Positions 16,706 through 24,858 of a stretch of 46,557 nt of DNA are shown here, piece by piece. The position numbers and the translations under genes are program-made. The stretch lies in contig JAGLEB010000055.1 in NCBI GenBank assembly GCA_023145275.1, forward strand, positions 1-46,557, in the 5' to 3' direction. Numbering within the stretch: the first letter of the stretch is position 1; each line of letters begins with the position of its first letter. The notes under the pieces are model-generated. The model was not told the origin of the DNA. It saw nothing but the letters and a program-made list of their open reading frames with translations, and searched no databases. The stretch comes from Flavobacteriales bacterium. GTDB taxonomy: Bacteria > Bacteroidota > Bacteroidia > Flavobacteriales > JADGDT01.

Positions 16706-17785
16706 TTATAGCTTGAATATTTTGTACTCCTCATTAATCTTTTTGATAATGTTTTCTGTCCTTTCCGGATGGGTGTCGGAAATAAAAATTTGTCCAAAAT
16801 AGTGTTGATTTACTAAACGAACAATTTGTTCAACTCTACTCTCATCTAATTTGTCAAAAATATCATCTAAAAGTAATATAGGAGTATTATTCTTTAGTCT
16901 TTTTAAGTATTCGAACTGTGCGAGCTTAAGCGATATTAAAAACGTTTTTTGCTGTCCTTGTGATCCGAATTTTTTGATTGGGAAATCCCCGATATTAAAT
17001 ATTAGGTCGTCTTTATGGATTCCAATATTTGTATATTGTGACGCTCTATCCCTTTCTCTGCCTTGTCTTAGTAAATCTAGCAAGCTACTATTTTCTAGCC
17101 CTGATTTGTATTCTATTGATACCAATTCTTTATTCTCGGATATCGAATTATATCTATCCAAGAATGTTGGTAGCATGTCAGTAAGAAAATCGCTTCTTTT
17201 ATCGTAAATATATTGAGCTAATTCGCTCATTATCTCATCATAAACAATTAGACTGTCTTCATCAAAAGTCCTATTTTGAGCAAAGTATTTTAGTAGGGCG
17301 TTTCGTTGACTCAGTTGTTTGTTATAGTTTAGTAATGTTTTTAAGTATTTAGAATCAAATTGAGAAATGACTCCATCGATAAATTTTCTTCTAACGTCGC
17401 TACCTTCCGAGATTAAATCTCTATCTGATGGCGAAATAATTACTAGTGGAAACTCTCCAATATGCTCTTGAAGTTTAGGAAGTAATTTAGCATTGCGCTT
17501 TATAGCCTTTTTTTGCCCTTTTTGAACTCCACAGAATAGATGTTCTTCTCTTCCATTTTTTTCAAATAGTCCTTCTATTACAAAAAATGATTCGCCATGT
17601 CTTATATTTTGACTATCGGCAGAGTTGAAATAACTTTTAGTAAACGACAAATAATATATTGCATCTAATACATTGGTTTTTCCAATACCATTATTTCCCA
17701 AGAAACAATTTATCTGTTGAGACAACTCAAACTCGATGGCTTCGAAGTTTTTGTAGTTAATGAGACTTAATTTCTTTAGATGCAT
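16706..17785 (-). CDS. recF: DNA replication and repair protein RecF
   Basis: 359 residues. Walker A GNNGIGKT (30-37), ABC-type signature FGSQGQQKTF and Walker B ILLLDDIFDKLDE near residue 305 are all intact, as in SMC-like RecF. It binds gapped DNA and, with RecO/RecR, loads RecA at single-strand gaps. The ATG at 17785 is preceded by a good minus-strand -7 box 27 nt upstream. It is co-transcribed with the DUF721 gene. Standard length. Confidence 0.97.
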   Translation of the reverse strand: MHLKKLSLINYKNFEAIEFELSQQINCFLGNNGIGKTNVLDAIYYLSFTKSYFNSADSQNIRHGESFFVIEGLFEKNGREEHLFCGVQKGQKKAIKRNAKLLPKLQEHIGEFPLVIISPSDRDLISEGSDVRRKFIDGVISQFDSKYLKTLLNYNKQLSQRNALLKYFAQNRTFDEDSLIVYDEIMSELAQYIYDKRSDFLTDMLPTFLDRYNSISENKELVSIEYKSGLENSSLLDLLRQGRERDRASQYTNIGIHKDDLIFNIGDFPIKKFGSQGQQKTFLISLKLAQFEYLKRLKNNTPILLLDDIFDKLDESRVEQIVRLVNQHYFGQIFISDTHPERTENIIKKINEEYKIFKL

Positions 17786-17811
17786 TGTTTTTTTGAGAAA
17801 ATTATTGGTTG

Positions 17812-17819
17812 CAAAGGTA
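17812..17819 (-). promoter_or_regulatory. -7 promoter box of recF (TACCTTTG)
   Basis: The minus strand reads TACCTTTG, matching TAnnTTTG, ending 27 nt before the recF ATG. It supports the chosen start. Confidence 0.6.
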
Positions 17820-17923
17820 AAAGCAATATGTTGAAAGTCTGTTTTTTTAAAGGATTTTATTTGTAAAAGGGTGCTTCTGTATTCTCTGAAAAAAAATACT
17901 TGTAAAATTTACTCTGATAAAGT

Positions 17924-17952
17924 TTTGTTTATGATAATAAATATTATTTTTG
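17924..17952 (+). promoter_or_regulatory. Promoter of the TPR-ribH unit (TTTG, 17-bp spacer, TATTTTTG)
   Basis: TTTG (17924-17927) and TATTTTTG (17945-17952) are separated by 17 bp, slightly short of the usual 19. The box lies 21 nt before ATG 17973, showing that an upstream in-frame ATG at 17871 is not the real start. Confidence 0.55.
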
Positions 17953-17972
17953 CTCAGTTAAAAAAAAGAACA

Positions 17973-18677
17973 ATGTCTAAGAAGATAAAGAATCAAGAAA
18001 GTACTACTGAAGAAGTATTTAAAAATTTAGAAGAAACAGCTGGTCGCTCAGAACAATTTGTTGAAAAACATAAAAATGTAATTATAGGAGCTGTACTTGC
18101 AGTTGTTGTAGTTTTAGGTGGCTATATGGCGTTTCATACTTATTACATGGAGCCAATGCAAAAAGAGGCTACTAATGAGTTGTTTAATGCAAAAAAGTAT
18201 TTCGAGCAAGATTCTCTGAACGTTGCACTTAAAGGTGATGGTCAATACATGGGATTCCTCGATATAGCTAACGATTACAGTATGACTAAAGCTGGTAATT
18301 TAGCTAATTACTATGCGGGAGTTTCTTATTTGAAACTTGGAGATTTTGATAACGCTATCACATATCTTGAGAAGTTTTCTTCGGATGATAAAATGGTAGG
18401 GCCAATTGCTAAAGGTTCAATCGCAGATGCTTTTGTTGGTTTAAACCAATTAGATGAAGCATTAGATTATTACCAGAAAGCTGCTAATGCAAATGATAAT
18501 GGTTTTACAAGCCCTTTATACTTGTTCAAAGCTGGTAAAACTGCACTAAGCTTAAATGAATTTGGTAAAGCTCAAGATTTATTTGAGAAGATTAAGAGTG
18601 ATTATCCTAAATCAGCAGAGGCTGAATCTATAGATAAGTTCATTGAAAGAGCTAAAGCTGCTGAAAAAAATAGTTAA
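17973..18677 (+). CDS. Membrane-anchored tetratricopeptide repeat protein upstream of ribH
   Basis: 234 residues when started at ATG 17973. An in-frame ATG at 17871 would add 34 residues that overlap the promoter and look non-coding. A Lys/Glu-rich N-terminus is followed by one transmembrane helix (about 38-58, NVIIGAVLAVVVVLGGYMAF). TPR repeats then follow (NYYAGVSYLKLGDFDNAITYLEKF, LDEALDYYQKAA, FGKAQDLFEKI), placing them probably in the periplasm. It resembles YfgM-type single-helix TPR proteins, which act near the Sec translocon, but this is fold similarity only. The stop is 2 bp before ribH, so the two are co-transcribed. Confidence 0.85.
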   Translation: MSKKIKNQESTTEEVFKNLEETAGRSEQFVEKHKNVIIGAVLAVVVVLGGYMAFHTYYMEPMQKEATNELFNAKKYFEQDSLNVALKGDGQYMGFLDIANDYSMTKAGNLANYYAGVSYLKLGDFDNAITYLEKFSSDDKMVGPIAKGSIADAFVGLNQLDEALDYYQKAANANDNGFTSPLYLFKAGKTALSLNEFGKAQDLFEKIKSDYPKSAEAESIDKFIERAKAAEKNS

Positions 18678-18679
18678 TT

Positions 18680-19180
18680 ATGGCGACGGTAAATAATAAT
18701 TTATCTCATTATGATCAAGCTACAATCCCAAACGCTGCAAACATGCGCTTTGGGATTGTTGTTTCTGAATGGAATTCTGAGATAACAGAGAACCTGTATA
18801 AGGGTGCAGAACAGGCATTGTTAGACAATGGTGCAGTGCAGGATAATATTGTAAGATGGGATGTTCCTGGTAGTTTTGAGCTGATATATGGAGCGACTCT
18901 AATGGGAGAGAGGCTTAATGTTGACGCAATAGTTGTTTTGGGAAGTATTATTCAAGGAGAAACACGTCATTTTGAGTTTATCAGCCAAGCTGTGGCTCAT
19001 GGTATAAAGGATCTTAATATGCAAATTGATATTCCAATTATTTTAGGCGTACTAACTGACGATAATATTCAACAATCAATTGATAGATCTGGTGGGAAGC
19101 ACGGAAATAAAGGAGTTGAATGTGCTATCGCTGCTATTAAAATGGCTAAATTGAGATCTCAATTTCAAGACGAAGAATAA
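18680..19180 (+). CDS. ribH: 6,7-dimethyl-8-ribityllumazine synthase
   Basis: 166 residues, full length for lumazine synthase. It condenses 5-amino-6-ribitylaminouracil with dihydroxybutanone phosphate in riboflavin synthesis. Features: FGIVVSEWNSEIT with substrate-stacking Trp, VPGSFEL, VLGSIIQGETRHFEF with catalytic H97, and GVLTDDNIQQSIDRSGG. It starts 2 bp after the TPR gene and ends before a strong terminator. Other rib genes are not in the window. No FMN riboswitch is seen upstream. Confidence 0.97.
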   Translation: MATVNNNLSHYDQATIPNAANMRFGIVVSEWNSEITENLYKGAEQALLDNGAVQDNIVRWDVPGSFELIYGATLMGERLNVDAIVVLGSIIQGETRHFEFISQAVAHGIKDLNMQIDIPIILGVLTDDNIQQSIDRSGGKHGNKGVECAIAAIKMAKLRSQFQDEE

Positions 19181-19211
19181 GAGTATTATTTATAAAATAC
19201 ATATATTTCGG

Positions 19212-19246
19212 ACCGTTTATTCTATAAGGATAAACGGTTTTTTTAT
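19212..19246 (+). terminator. Intrinsic terminator of ribH
   Basis: ACCGTTTAT (19212-19220) pairs with ATAAACGGT (19230-19238) around a 9-nt loop, followed by a seven-T run and ATTT. Confidence 0.9.
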
Positions 19247-19263
19247 TTCTAAATCAAGATAAT

Positions 19264-19911
19264 ATGAATGAATTATACACTTTTGGACTTATAGTATTTA
19301 CATCGTTTTTTACATTAATAAATCCTCTTGGAGTAATGCCGATTTTTATGACAATGACTAGTGATTTGTCTGAAAGTGATAGGCGTAAAACTGCTTTAAA
19401 AGCTTCAATAGTTTCTTTCTTCACTTTGGCAATGTTCGCATTTACAGGCCAGATTCTATTTAATTTCTTCGGGATATCAGTAAATGCACTTCGTATAGTT
19501 GGGGGTATTATATTTTTTATGATGGGTCAAGACATGTTGCAAGCTAGATTGACTAGAATAAAACTCGATTCGCAGAAAGAGGTTGATGAGTATGTTGGCG
19601 ATATATCCATTACTCCACTTGCTATACCTATGATTACTGGCCCTGGAGCAATAACAAATGCAATTGTAATGATGGAAGATGCTACAACAATTGAACTAAA
19701 AAGTATACTTATGCTTGGCTTGGGCATTGTCATGATATTGACTTTTTTGATTCTATTGAGCTCTGGAAGAATTATGAAGGTGTTGGGAGATACTGGTAAT
19801 AAAATTATGATGAGAATAATGGGCTTGATAGTGATGATAATTGCAGTTGAATTTTTCTTATCTGGGTTTAAACCAATTTTTATTGATTTAATGAAAGAGG
19901 TGCTGAAATAA
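19264..19911 (+). CDS. MarC family integral membrane protein
   Basis: 215 residues with six predicted membrane helices. MarC-family landmarks include FFTLINPLGVMPIF near the N-terminus, ALRIVGGIIFFMMGQDM in the middle, ITPLAIPMITGPGAITNAIVMM, and MRIMGLIVMIIAVEFFLSG near the C-terminus. The two NPLG/PMITGPG half-repeats are characteristic. Biochemical function of the family is unsettled; an antibiotic-resistance role proposed for E. coli MarC was not upheld. The gene follows the ribH terminator by a short gap, so its promoter must lie in or near that gap. A 717-bp non-coding region follows. Confidence 0.9.
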   Translation: MNELYTFGLIVFTSFFTLINPLGVMPIFMTMTSDLSESDRRKTALKASIVSFFTLAMFAFTGQILFNFFGISVNALRIVGGIIFFMMGQDMLQARLTRIKLDSQKEVDEYVGDISITPLAIPMITGPGAITNAIVMMEDATTIELKSILMLGLGIVMILTFLILLSSGRIMKVLGDTGNKIMMRIMGLIVMIIAVEFFLSGFKPIFIDLMKEVLK

Positions 19912-19946
19912 AGAATCTATTAAATTACAATTTACATAGAATAAAA

Positions 19947-20252
19947 ATGGATCTATGTCGAATATAGTGGGTGACAAAAATCTTATGGGACGTCGGCGTC
20001 ATTCTGAGGCGTAAGTTTTTTTCTAAAAACCCCAATGAGCTAATGACGATTTGAATCTCGCAAAGTCGCTAAGGCGCTAAGTAAAATACGCATTGCGACT
20101 CTGCGACTTTGAGAGATAAACACAAAGTCGTCATGGGTAACGAAGCTTGCGAAATAAGCGAAGCGATTGGCAAATGCTGAATCTTCGATTTCACGATCAC
20201 TAATTAACAATGTCTCATTTTATACTACCCACTACAAACGACATAGCCCCAT
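19947..20252. mobile_element. MITE-like element with imperfect 26-bp terminal inverted repeats
   Basis: The left end (19947-19972) and the reverse complement of the right end (20227-20252) share ATGG, CTATGTCG and TAGTGGGT at identical spacing, 21 of 26 positions. Inside, ATCTCGCAAAGTCGC (20055-20069) pairs with GCGACTTTGAGAGAT (20103-20117) with one mismatch. Outside that, ATGACGA (20043-20049) pairs with TCGTCAT (20128-20134), so the interior can fold into a long hairpin. It has no transposase gene, and its base composition is richer in G and C than its flanks. No clear target-site duplication is visible. It is probably a non-autonomous transposable element. Confidence 0.65.
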
Positions 20253-20333
20253 ACAACTAAAGCATATTTCTGCTCAAAAAATATACGAAGTGATTCATCA
20301 TCACAACAAAGTACTATTTTTGTTAATTCCTAA

Positions 20334-20369
20334 TAAAAAATAGTTCCGTGCTCATAGCTACGGAACTAT
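20334..20369 (-). terminator. Intrinsic terminator on the minus strand, probably for dodecin
   Basis: ATAGTTCCGT (20340-20349) pairs with ACGGAACTAT (20360-20369). Read on the minus strand, the hairpin is followed by a T-run (20334-20340). It lies 260 nt beyond the dodecin stop, on the far side of repeat copy B. Confidence 0.7.
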
Positions 20370-20475
20370 ATTTTAAAGTTGTTAATTTGAAAAACTTCCT
20401 AATCTGTTAGAATAAAGGTTTTGTGGTGCATTTTGATGTCGTTCTCCTTTTTTTCTAGATGAGTGCCACTTAGTA

Positions 20476-20626
20476 ATCTACCTATTTCTTATGGTGGCGT
20501 ATAAAAAACTTCAAGGTCGAGTTGATCGAAAATTTAGTAATCAGGAGTTTACTTTTGTAAATGACTGATTACTAAATCAAGATCAGCGAAGAGATTGGTG
20601 TTTTATTATAGATACTAATTATGAAT
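20476..20626 (+). repeat. Dispersed intergenic repeat, copy B, with nested hairpins
   Basis: Similar to copy A (13899-14075) over most of its length. In this copy ATTTAGTAATCAG (20532-20544) pairs perfectly with CTGATTACTAAAT (20565-20577), and TTTAC-TTTT-GTAAA forms an inner hairpin in the loop. It abuts the dodecin stop codon. It is not coding. Confidence 0.8.
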
Positions 20627-20628
20627 AT

Positions 20629-20841
20629 TTAATTGTCATCCATAGTAAAACCTAATTTTATAGTTACCTGCCATTGAAATACATCACCATCTTTTAAAGA
20701 TCCTCTTGTTTCTACGACTTCGAACCACCTAAGGTGGTGAGTTGTTTTCGCAGCTCTAGAAATTGCATTTTTTATAGCGTCATCGCTCGAAATTGTTGAT
20801 GTACCAATGATTTCTACTTTTTTGTATACGTGATTGTCCAT
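20629..20841 (-). CDS. Dodecin family flavin-binding protein
   Basis: 70 residues, the normal size of dodecin. VYKKVEIIGTS is the first strand, SSDDAIKNAISRAAKTTHHLRW the single helix, FEVVETRG the second strand, and FQWQVTIKLGF the third. The conserved Trp in LRWFEV, which stacks on the flavin ring, and the glutamine in QWQV are present. Dodecins are cytosolic dodecamers that buffer riboflavin, FMN or lumichrome. The ribH gene 1.4 kb away is a loose thematic link. It is transcribed alone on the minus strand, between a repeat-rich gap and a 255-bp upstream region without a clear -7 box. Confidence 0.92.
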   Translation of the reverse strand: MDNHVYKKVEIIGTSTISSDDAIKNAISRAAKTTHHLRWFEVVETRGSLKDGDVFQWQVTIKLGFTMDDN

Positions 20842-21096
20842 AGCTTTTTTTTTAAAAATTAATACTACAATTTACATAAAATAAATGACATTATCAATGT
20901 AACACGTTGATTATTAATGATTGAGGTGTTGTTTTGTTGTGATAATGTTTCTTTTTGACAATTAAGGCAAATTGTATGAATAGTGTCTAAGCATTATTTG
21001 GATTAATTATCTTTTAGTGTTCTATGTTGAGGGATAATTATTGTATGTTTGAATACATTATATAGTGAAACAAATCTTCTATTTTTTATCTGAAAT

Positions 21097-22236
21097 ATGA
21101 AAACTGAACAATTTATTATTAGAGCTAAAGACAATGAAATTAAAGAATTTTCATTCAACCCTGATTTGATTCTATTATTTGTCTCTTCTTCATTTAAAAA
21201 CATTGATTCTTTGAAGATCTTTAGAAAAAGATATCCTGATTCTGTAATAACTGGCTGTTCTACTTCTGGTGAAGTAGAAGATATTAATGTACATGATCAC
21301 AGTGTTGTTGCTACTGCTGTTAAATTTGATAAAGCAAGGGTTGAGTACAATGAAGTTTATATAGCGTCAAAAGATAAAAGTAGACATTCTGGAACAGAAC
21401 TTGTTGAGAAGTTTGAGCAAGAAGGTTTAAAACACTTGTTTGTGTTATCTGAAGGACTGAATGTTAATGGCTCGTATTTAGTTGATGGACTTAGGCATCA
21501 AAGTAATCAGAAGTATTCCATAACAGGTGGTTTCTCTAGTGATGGAACAAGGTTTGAAGAAACATTTGTAATTACGGATGAACTTGAATTTCGAACTGGA
21601 ATGGTTGTCGGAGTTGGGTTCTATGGAGATGATTTGAAGGTTGGTTATGGAGCCCTAGGTGGTTGGGATAGTTTTGGTGTTGATAGAATTATTACAAAGG
21701 CAAAAGGTAATGTTCTCTATGAAATTGATGGAGAACCAGTACTCGATTTGTATAAAAATTTCCTTGGCGATCAGGCAAAAAACCTTCCAGCATCAGGGAT
21801 GTTATTTCCACTGAGTTTGCGATTAAAAGCTAATAATAGGCCTGTTGTTAGAACGGTGATTTCATATAGCGAGAAAGATAAATCGCTCACTTTCGGTGGA
21901 AATGTACAGGAAGGAGCCATTGTTAGGTTGATGAAAGCTAATATGGATAGGTTGATTAATGCTGCTGAAGGGGCTGCCGAATTGAGTATTGAAGAAATAG
22001 GTAATACACATACCGATTTTGCAATAATAATAAGTAGCGTTGGAAGAAGAATGGTATTAAACCAATTAATTGAAGAAGAGGTTGAAGCTGTTAGAGATGT
22101 GATTGGGGAGGATGCAATTATGACAGGGTTTTATTCTTATGGCGAAATTTCACCTTATATTTCCGGTACAAAATGCGAACTTCATAATCAAACTATGTCA
22201 CTTACAACATTTTCAGAGTCCAATATTGATGATTAA
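21097..22236 (+). CDS. Stand-alone FIST domain protein (FIST_N and FIST_C)
   Basis: 379 residues covering a FIST N-terminal domain (about 25-210; DLILLFVSSSFKNIDSL, then VITGCSTSGEV and ITGGFSSDG) and a FIST C-terminal domain (about 220-365; GEPVLDLYKNFLG, MLFPLSLR, GFYSYGEISPY). FIST is a predicted ligand-binding sensory domain, usually attached to kinases or cyclases and thought to sense small molecules such as amino acids. Here no output domain is attached and no kinase lies nearby. It is cytosolic, with no signal peptide. A bidirectional terminator separates it from rho. The partner is unknown. Confidence 0.88.
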   Translation: MKTEQFIIRAKDNEIKEFSFNPDLILLFVSSSFKNIDSLKIFRKRYPDSVITGCSTSGEVEDINVHDHSVVATAVKFDKARVEYNEVYIASKDKSRHSGTELVEKFEQEGLKHLFVLSEGLNVNGSYLVDGLRHQSNQKYSITGGFSSDGTRFEETFVITDELEFRTGMVVGVGFYGDDLKVGYGALGGWDSFGVDRIITKAKGNVLYEIDGEPVLDLYKNFLGDQAKNLPASGMLFPLSLRLKANNRPVVRTVISYSEKDKSLTFGGNVQEGAIVRLMKANMDRLINAAEGAAELSIEEIGNTHTDFAIIISSVGRRMVLNQLIEEEVEAVRDVIGEDAIMTGFYSYGEISPYISGTKCELHNQTMSLTTFSESNIDD

Positions 22237-22254
22237 TTAGAAAATAATATAAAA

Positions 22255-22290
22255 AAATAGGCTGCATCAAGTAATTGTTGCAGCCTATTT
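22255..22290. terminator. Bidirectional terminator between FIST gene and rho
   Basis: AAATAGGCTGCA (22255-22266) pairs with TGCAGCCTATTT (22279-22290), and CAA/TTG pair inside the loop around a GTAA tetraloop. An A-run precedes and T-rich sequence follows, which suits both convergent genes. Confidence 0.8.
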
Positions 22291-22310
22291 ATGTTTATAA
22301 TAATCAAATT

Positions 22311-24062
22311 CTAGTCATTCATAGAAATTAAGAATTCTTCGTTATTTCTTGTTCTCTCAATTTTACCCTTTAAATTTTCCATAGCTTCAAGAGGAGTTGC
22401 ATCAGCAAGATAGTTGCGCAATACCCACATATGTTGAAGTGTTTTTGAATCGAGTAATAAGTCGTCTCTACGTGTGCTAGAAGAGATAAGGTCGATAGCG
22501 GGGAATATACGTCTGTTAGATATTTTTCTATCCAACTGAAGTTCCATATTACCTGTACCTTTAAATTCTTCAAAAATAACTTCGTCCATTTTTGAACCTG
22601 TATCTACAAGAGCAGTTGCAATAATTGAAAGCGAACCGCCATTTTCTATATTTCGAGCTGCACCAAAGAACCTTTTTGGCTTATGTAGGGCATTCGCATC
22701 TATACCACCCGAAAGAACTTTACCCGAGGCAGGAGAAACAGTATTGTAAGCTCTTGCTAAACGTGTTAATGAATCAAGTAGAATAACTACATCATGGCCT
22801 GATTCAACCATTCTTTTAGCTTTCTCCAAAACTATATTAGCAACCTTCACATGTCGTTCAGCAGGCTCATCAAATGTAGAAGCAACAACTTCTCCATTAA
22901 CACTTCTCTGCATATCTGTAACTTCCTCAGGGCGTTCATCTATAAGAAGTATCATTAGATAAACTTCAGGATGATTTGCCGCAATAGCATTTGCAACTTC
23001 TTTTAAAAGTACAGTTTTACCAGTTTTAGGCTGGGCAACAATCATACCTCTCTGACCTTTCCCTAAAGGAGAGAACAAATCAATAATTCTTGTAGAAATT
23101 GTACTCTTCTTTTCAGCTAATTTAAATTTCTCATTAGGAAATAGTGGAGTTAAATGTTCGAAAGATACCCTGTCTCTGATGAAATCAGGCTCACGGCCAT
23201 TAATTTTTTCAACCTTTACAAGTGGAAAGTATTTTTCACCTTCTTTAGGAGGTCTAACATTTCCTCTAACAGTATCTCCCGTTTTTAATCCAAATAACCT
23301 TATTTGTGATTGTGAAACGTAAATATCATCTGGAGAAGATAAATAATTGTAGTCTGAAGAACGTAAGAATCCATATCCATCTTGCATAATCTCTAAAACA
23401 CCCTCACTGGTAATGATGCCTTCAAATTCGTGCTCAGGAGACTTAAATCTACTCTTCTTATTTTGATTGTCGTTTTGCTGTTTTCTAGCTTGAGGTGCAG
23501 GTCTGCGATCTTTATCCTTATTGTTGTCTACTCTTTTATTAGGCTGATTATTGTCGCGTTTATCGTTGTTTCCTCTTGGATTAGATTCTTTTCTTTGATT
23601 CTCGCGTGCATTGTTTTTCGGATCTTCTCTTCCTTCTCTTCTCAAAACCTCAGCTCTAGGAGTAGGTCTATGAGGTTTTTTATTCTCTTGGGGTTTAGGC
23701 TCTATATTTTTCTCAGCAAGCTTTGGTGCTTCTGTTTGTTTTACTTCTGCATTATCAATACTGGCAGCTTTTTCTATCTTTTTAGGTGAAATATTTTCAT
23801 CTTTAGAAATAGGAGCAATATTTTCTGTTCTTGCTTTGTGAACTTTTTTTACTGGAGGCTTATTTTCTTCTGCTTTAGGAGCTGTTTCTTTAATTTCTGT
23901 ATTAGAAACCTTAATGTCTTTTGGATTATCAGCTTGGAAGTCAAGTACTTTGTAGACTAACTCTAGTTTTTTGAGTTGACTGATTTTCTTAATATTTAAT
24001 TGTTTTGCAATAACTTGCAATTCAGAAAGCTTCTTCTGCTTGAGCTCTTCAATACTAAACAT
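22311..24062 (-). CDS. rho: Transcription termination factor Rho with a long disordered insert
   Basis: 583 residues, against about 420 in E. coli. Rho_N helices (1-45) are followed by a low-complexity stretch of roughly 155 residues (about 55-210) rich in Lys, Asn, Arg, Gln, Pro and Glu. Next comes the RNA-binding cold-shock-like domain ([20 protein letters not shown]) and the ATPase core with Walker A QPKTGKT near 344, [13 protein letters not shown], the Q/R-loop region ([15 protein letters not shown]) and the C-terminal RRDDLLLD. The catalytic elements are intact. Bacteroidota Rho proteins typically carry such inserts, and the Bacteroides thetaiotaomicron insert has been linked to condensate formation. 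It is monocistronic on the minus strand; DUF4293 is divergent from it. Confidence 0.97.
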   Translation of the reverse strand: MFSIEELKQKKLSELQVIAKQLNIKKISQLKKLELVYKVLDFQADNPKDIKVSNTEIKETAPKAEENKPPVKKVHKARTENIAPISKDENISPKKIEKAASIDNAEVKQTEAPKLAEKNIEPKPQENKKPHRPTPRAEVLRREGREDPKNNARENQRKESNPRGNNDKRDNNQPNKRVDNNKDKDRRPAPQARKQQNDNQNKKSRFKSPEHEFEGIITSEGVLEIMQDGYGFLRSSDYNYLSSPDDIYVSQSQIRLFGLKTGDTVRGNVRPPKEGEKYFPLVKVEKINGREPDFIRDRVSFEHLTPLFPNEKFKLAEKKSTISTRIIDLFSPLGKGQRGMIVAQPKTGKTVLLKEVANAIAANHPEVYLMILLIDERPEEVTDMQRSVNGEVVASTFDEPAERHVKVANIVLEKAKRMVESGHDVVILLDSLTRLARAYNTVSPASGKVLSGGIDANALHKPKRFFGAARNIENGGSLSIIATALVDTGSKMDEVIFEEFKGTGNMELQLDRKISNRRIFPAIDLISSSTRRDDLLLDSKTLQHMWVLRNYLADATPLEAMENLKGKIERTRNNEEFLISMND

Positions 24063-24246
24063 TTGTTATTTGAATTTAATTGTGTTTTTGATCTTAACAA
24101 AAATTGAAAGATGATATTTGAATACTTTTGAATGTATCGCGAATTGATGACAGTTTACACTATTCCATGTGTAATTTAATCCACTGTCGATGCAATAATA
24201 CGACTTAATTTCAATATATACTGTATAAAGATATGAAATAATGTGT

Positions 24247-24254
24247 TATTTTTG
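24247..24254 (+). promoter_or_regulatory. -7 promoter box (TATTTTTG) of the DUF4293 gene
   Basis: TATTTTTG followed by CA ends 29 nt before the ATG at 24284. A second forward match, TACTTTTG, lies at 24123-24130 and is less well placed. Confidence 0.55.
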
Positions 24255-24283
24255 CATTTCAGAATTAGAAAAAAACAAAAAAA

Positions 24284-24694
24284 ATGATTCAAAGAATTCA
24301 GTCAGTATATCTATTGATAGTTATAATTTTAGGAGGTTTAGGTCTCTATTTACCAATTTGGCATAATGCAGAAAATATTACGGTAAAAGGTTTTGAGAAT
24401 ATCTATATTTTAGTTTTATTTGCATTAGAGATAGTTCTAGCACTTGCGACAATATTCCTGTTTTCTAATAGGAAATTACAATTTGTGCTTGGACGTATTA
24501 ATATTTTGATCAACATCTTACTGTTGGGTGTTTTTGTATATTTTACACAAAGTTTTTCCGGAGAGGCTATTGTAGCTTCTGAGAAGGAAATTGGGCTTGT
24601 TATACCTTTTGTTTCTATAGTATTTTTGTTTTTGGCAAATAAAGCTATAAAAAAGGATGAAGAGCTCGTGAAATCGGTGGATAGATTACGCTAA
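24284..24694 (+). CDS. DUF4293 family membrane protein
   Basis: 136 residues with four hydrophobic helices (about 5-25, 40-60, 68-88 and 100-118). The N-terminus MIQRIQSVYLLIVIIL and the position beside rho match the Bacteroidota-specific DUF4293 family. Function is unknown. It is divergent from rho and convergent with tsaD; a strong hairpin lies downstream. Confidence 0.8.
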   Translation: MIQRIQSVYLLIVIILGGLGLYLPIWHNAENITVKGFENIYILVLFALEIVLALATIFLFSNRKLQFVLGRINILINILLLGVFVYFTQSFSGEAIVASEKEIGLVIPFVSIVFLFLANKAIKKDEELVKSVDRLR

Positions 24695-24724
24695 CACAAC
24701 TAGACAGCTTAGTTAATATATATG

Positions 24725-24762
24725 CGCTAGAAGAGTTCCAAGAAATTGGGACTCTTCTTGCG
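24725..24762. other. Stable hairpin with GAAA tetraloop between convergent genes
   Basis: AGAAGAGTTCCAA (24729-24741) pairs with TTGGGACTCTTCT (24746-24758), with one G-T pair, around a GAAA loop. Beyond a T-T mismatch, CGC pairs with GCG. There is no T-run on either side, so it is not a classic intrinsic terminator. It may mark or protect 3' ends of the DUF4293 and tsaD transcripts. Confidence 0.6.
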
Positions 24763-24858
24763 TTATATAGGTTTTGCTCTATCTACTGTATAATACCAAT
24801 TAGATATTGAAATGACCTTTTGAGTATTGAAGAGCTTTCAGATTTAAAGGTGTAAGAG

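Noticed and set aside
17871..17972. 34-residue N-terminal extension of the TPR protein
   Set aside because: It overlaps the promoter boxes at 17924-17952 and has no similarity to a signal or domain; ATG 17973 fits the -7 spacing.
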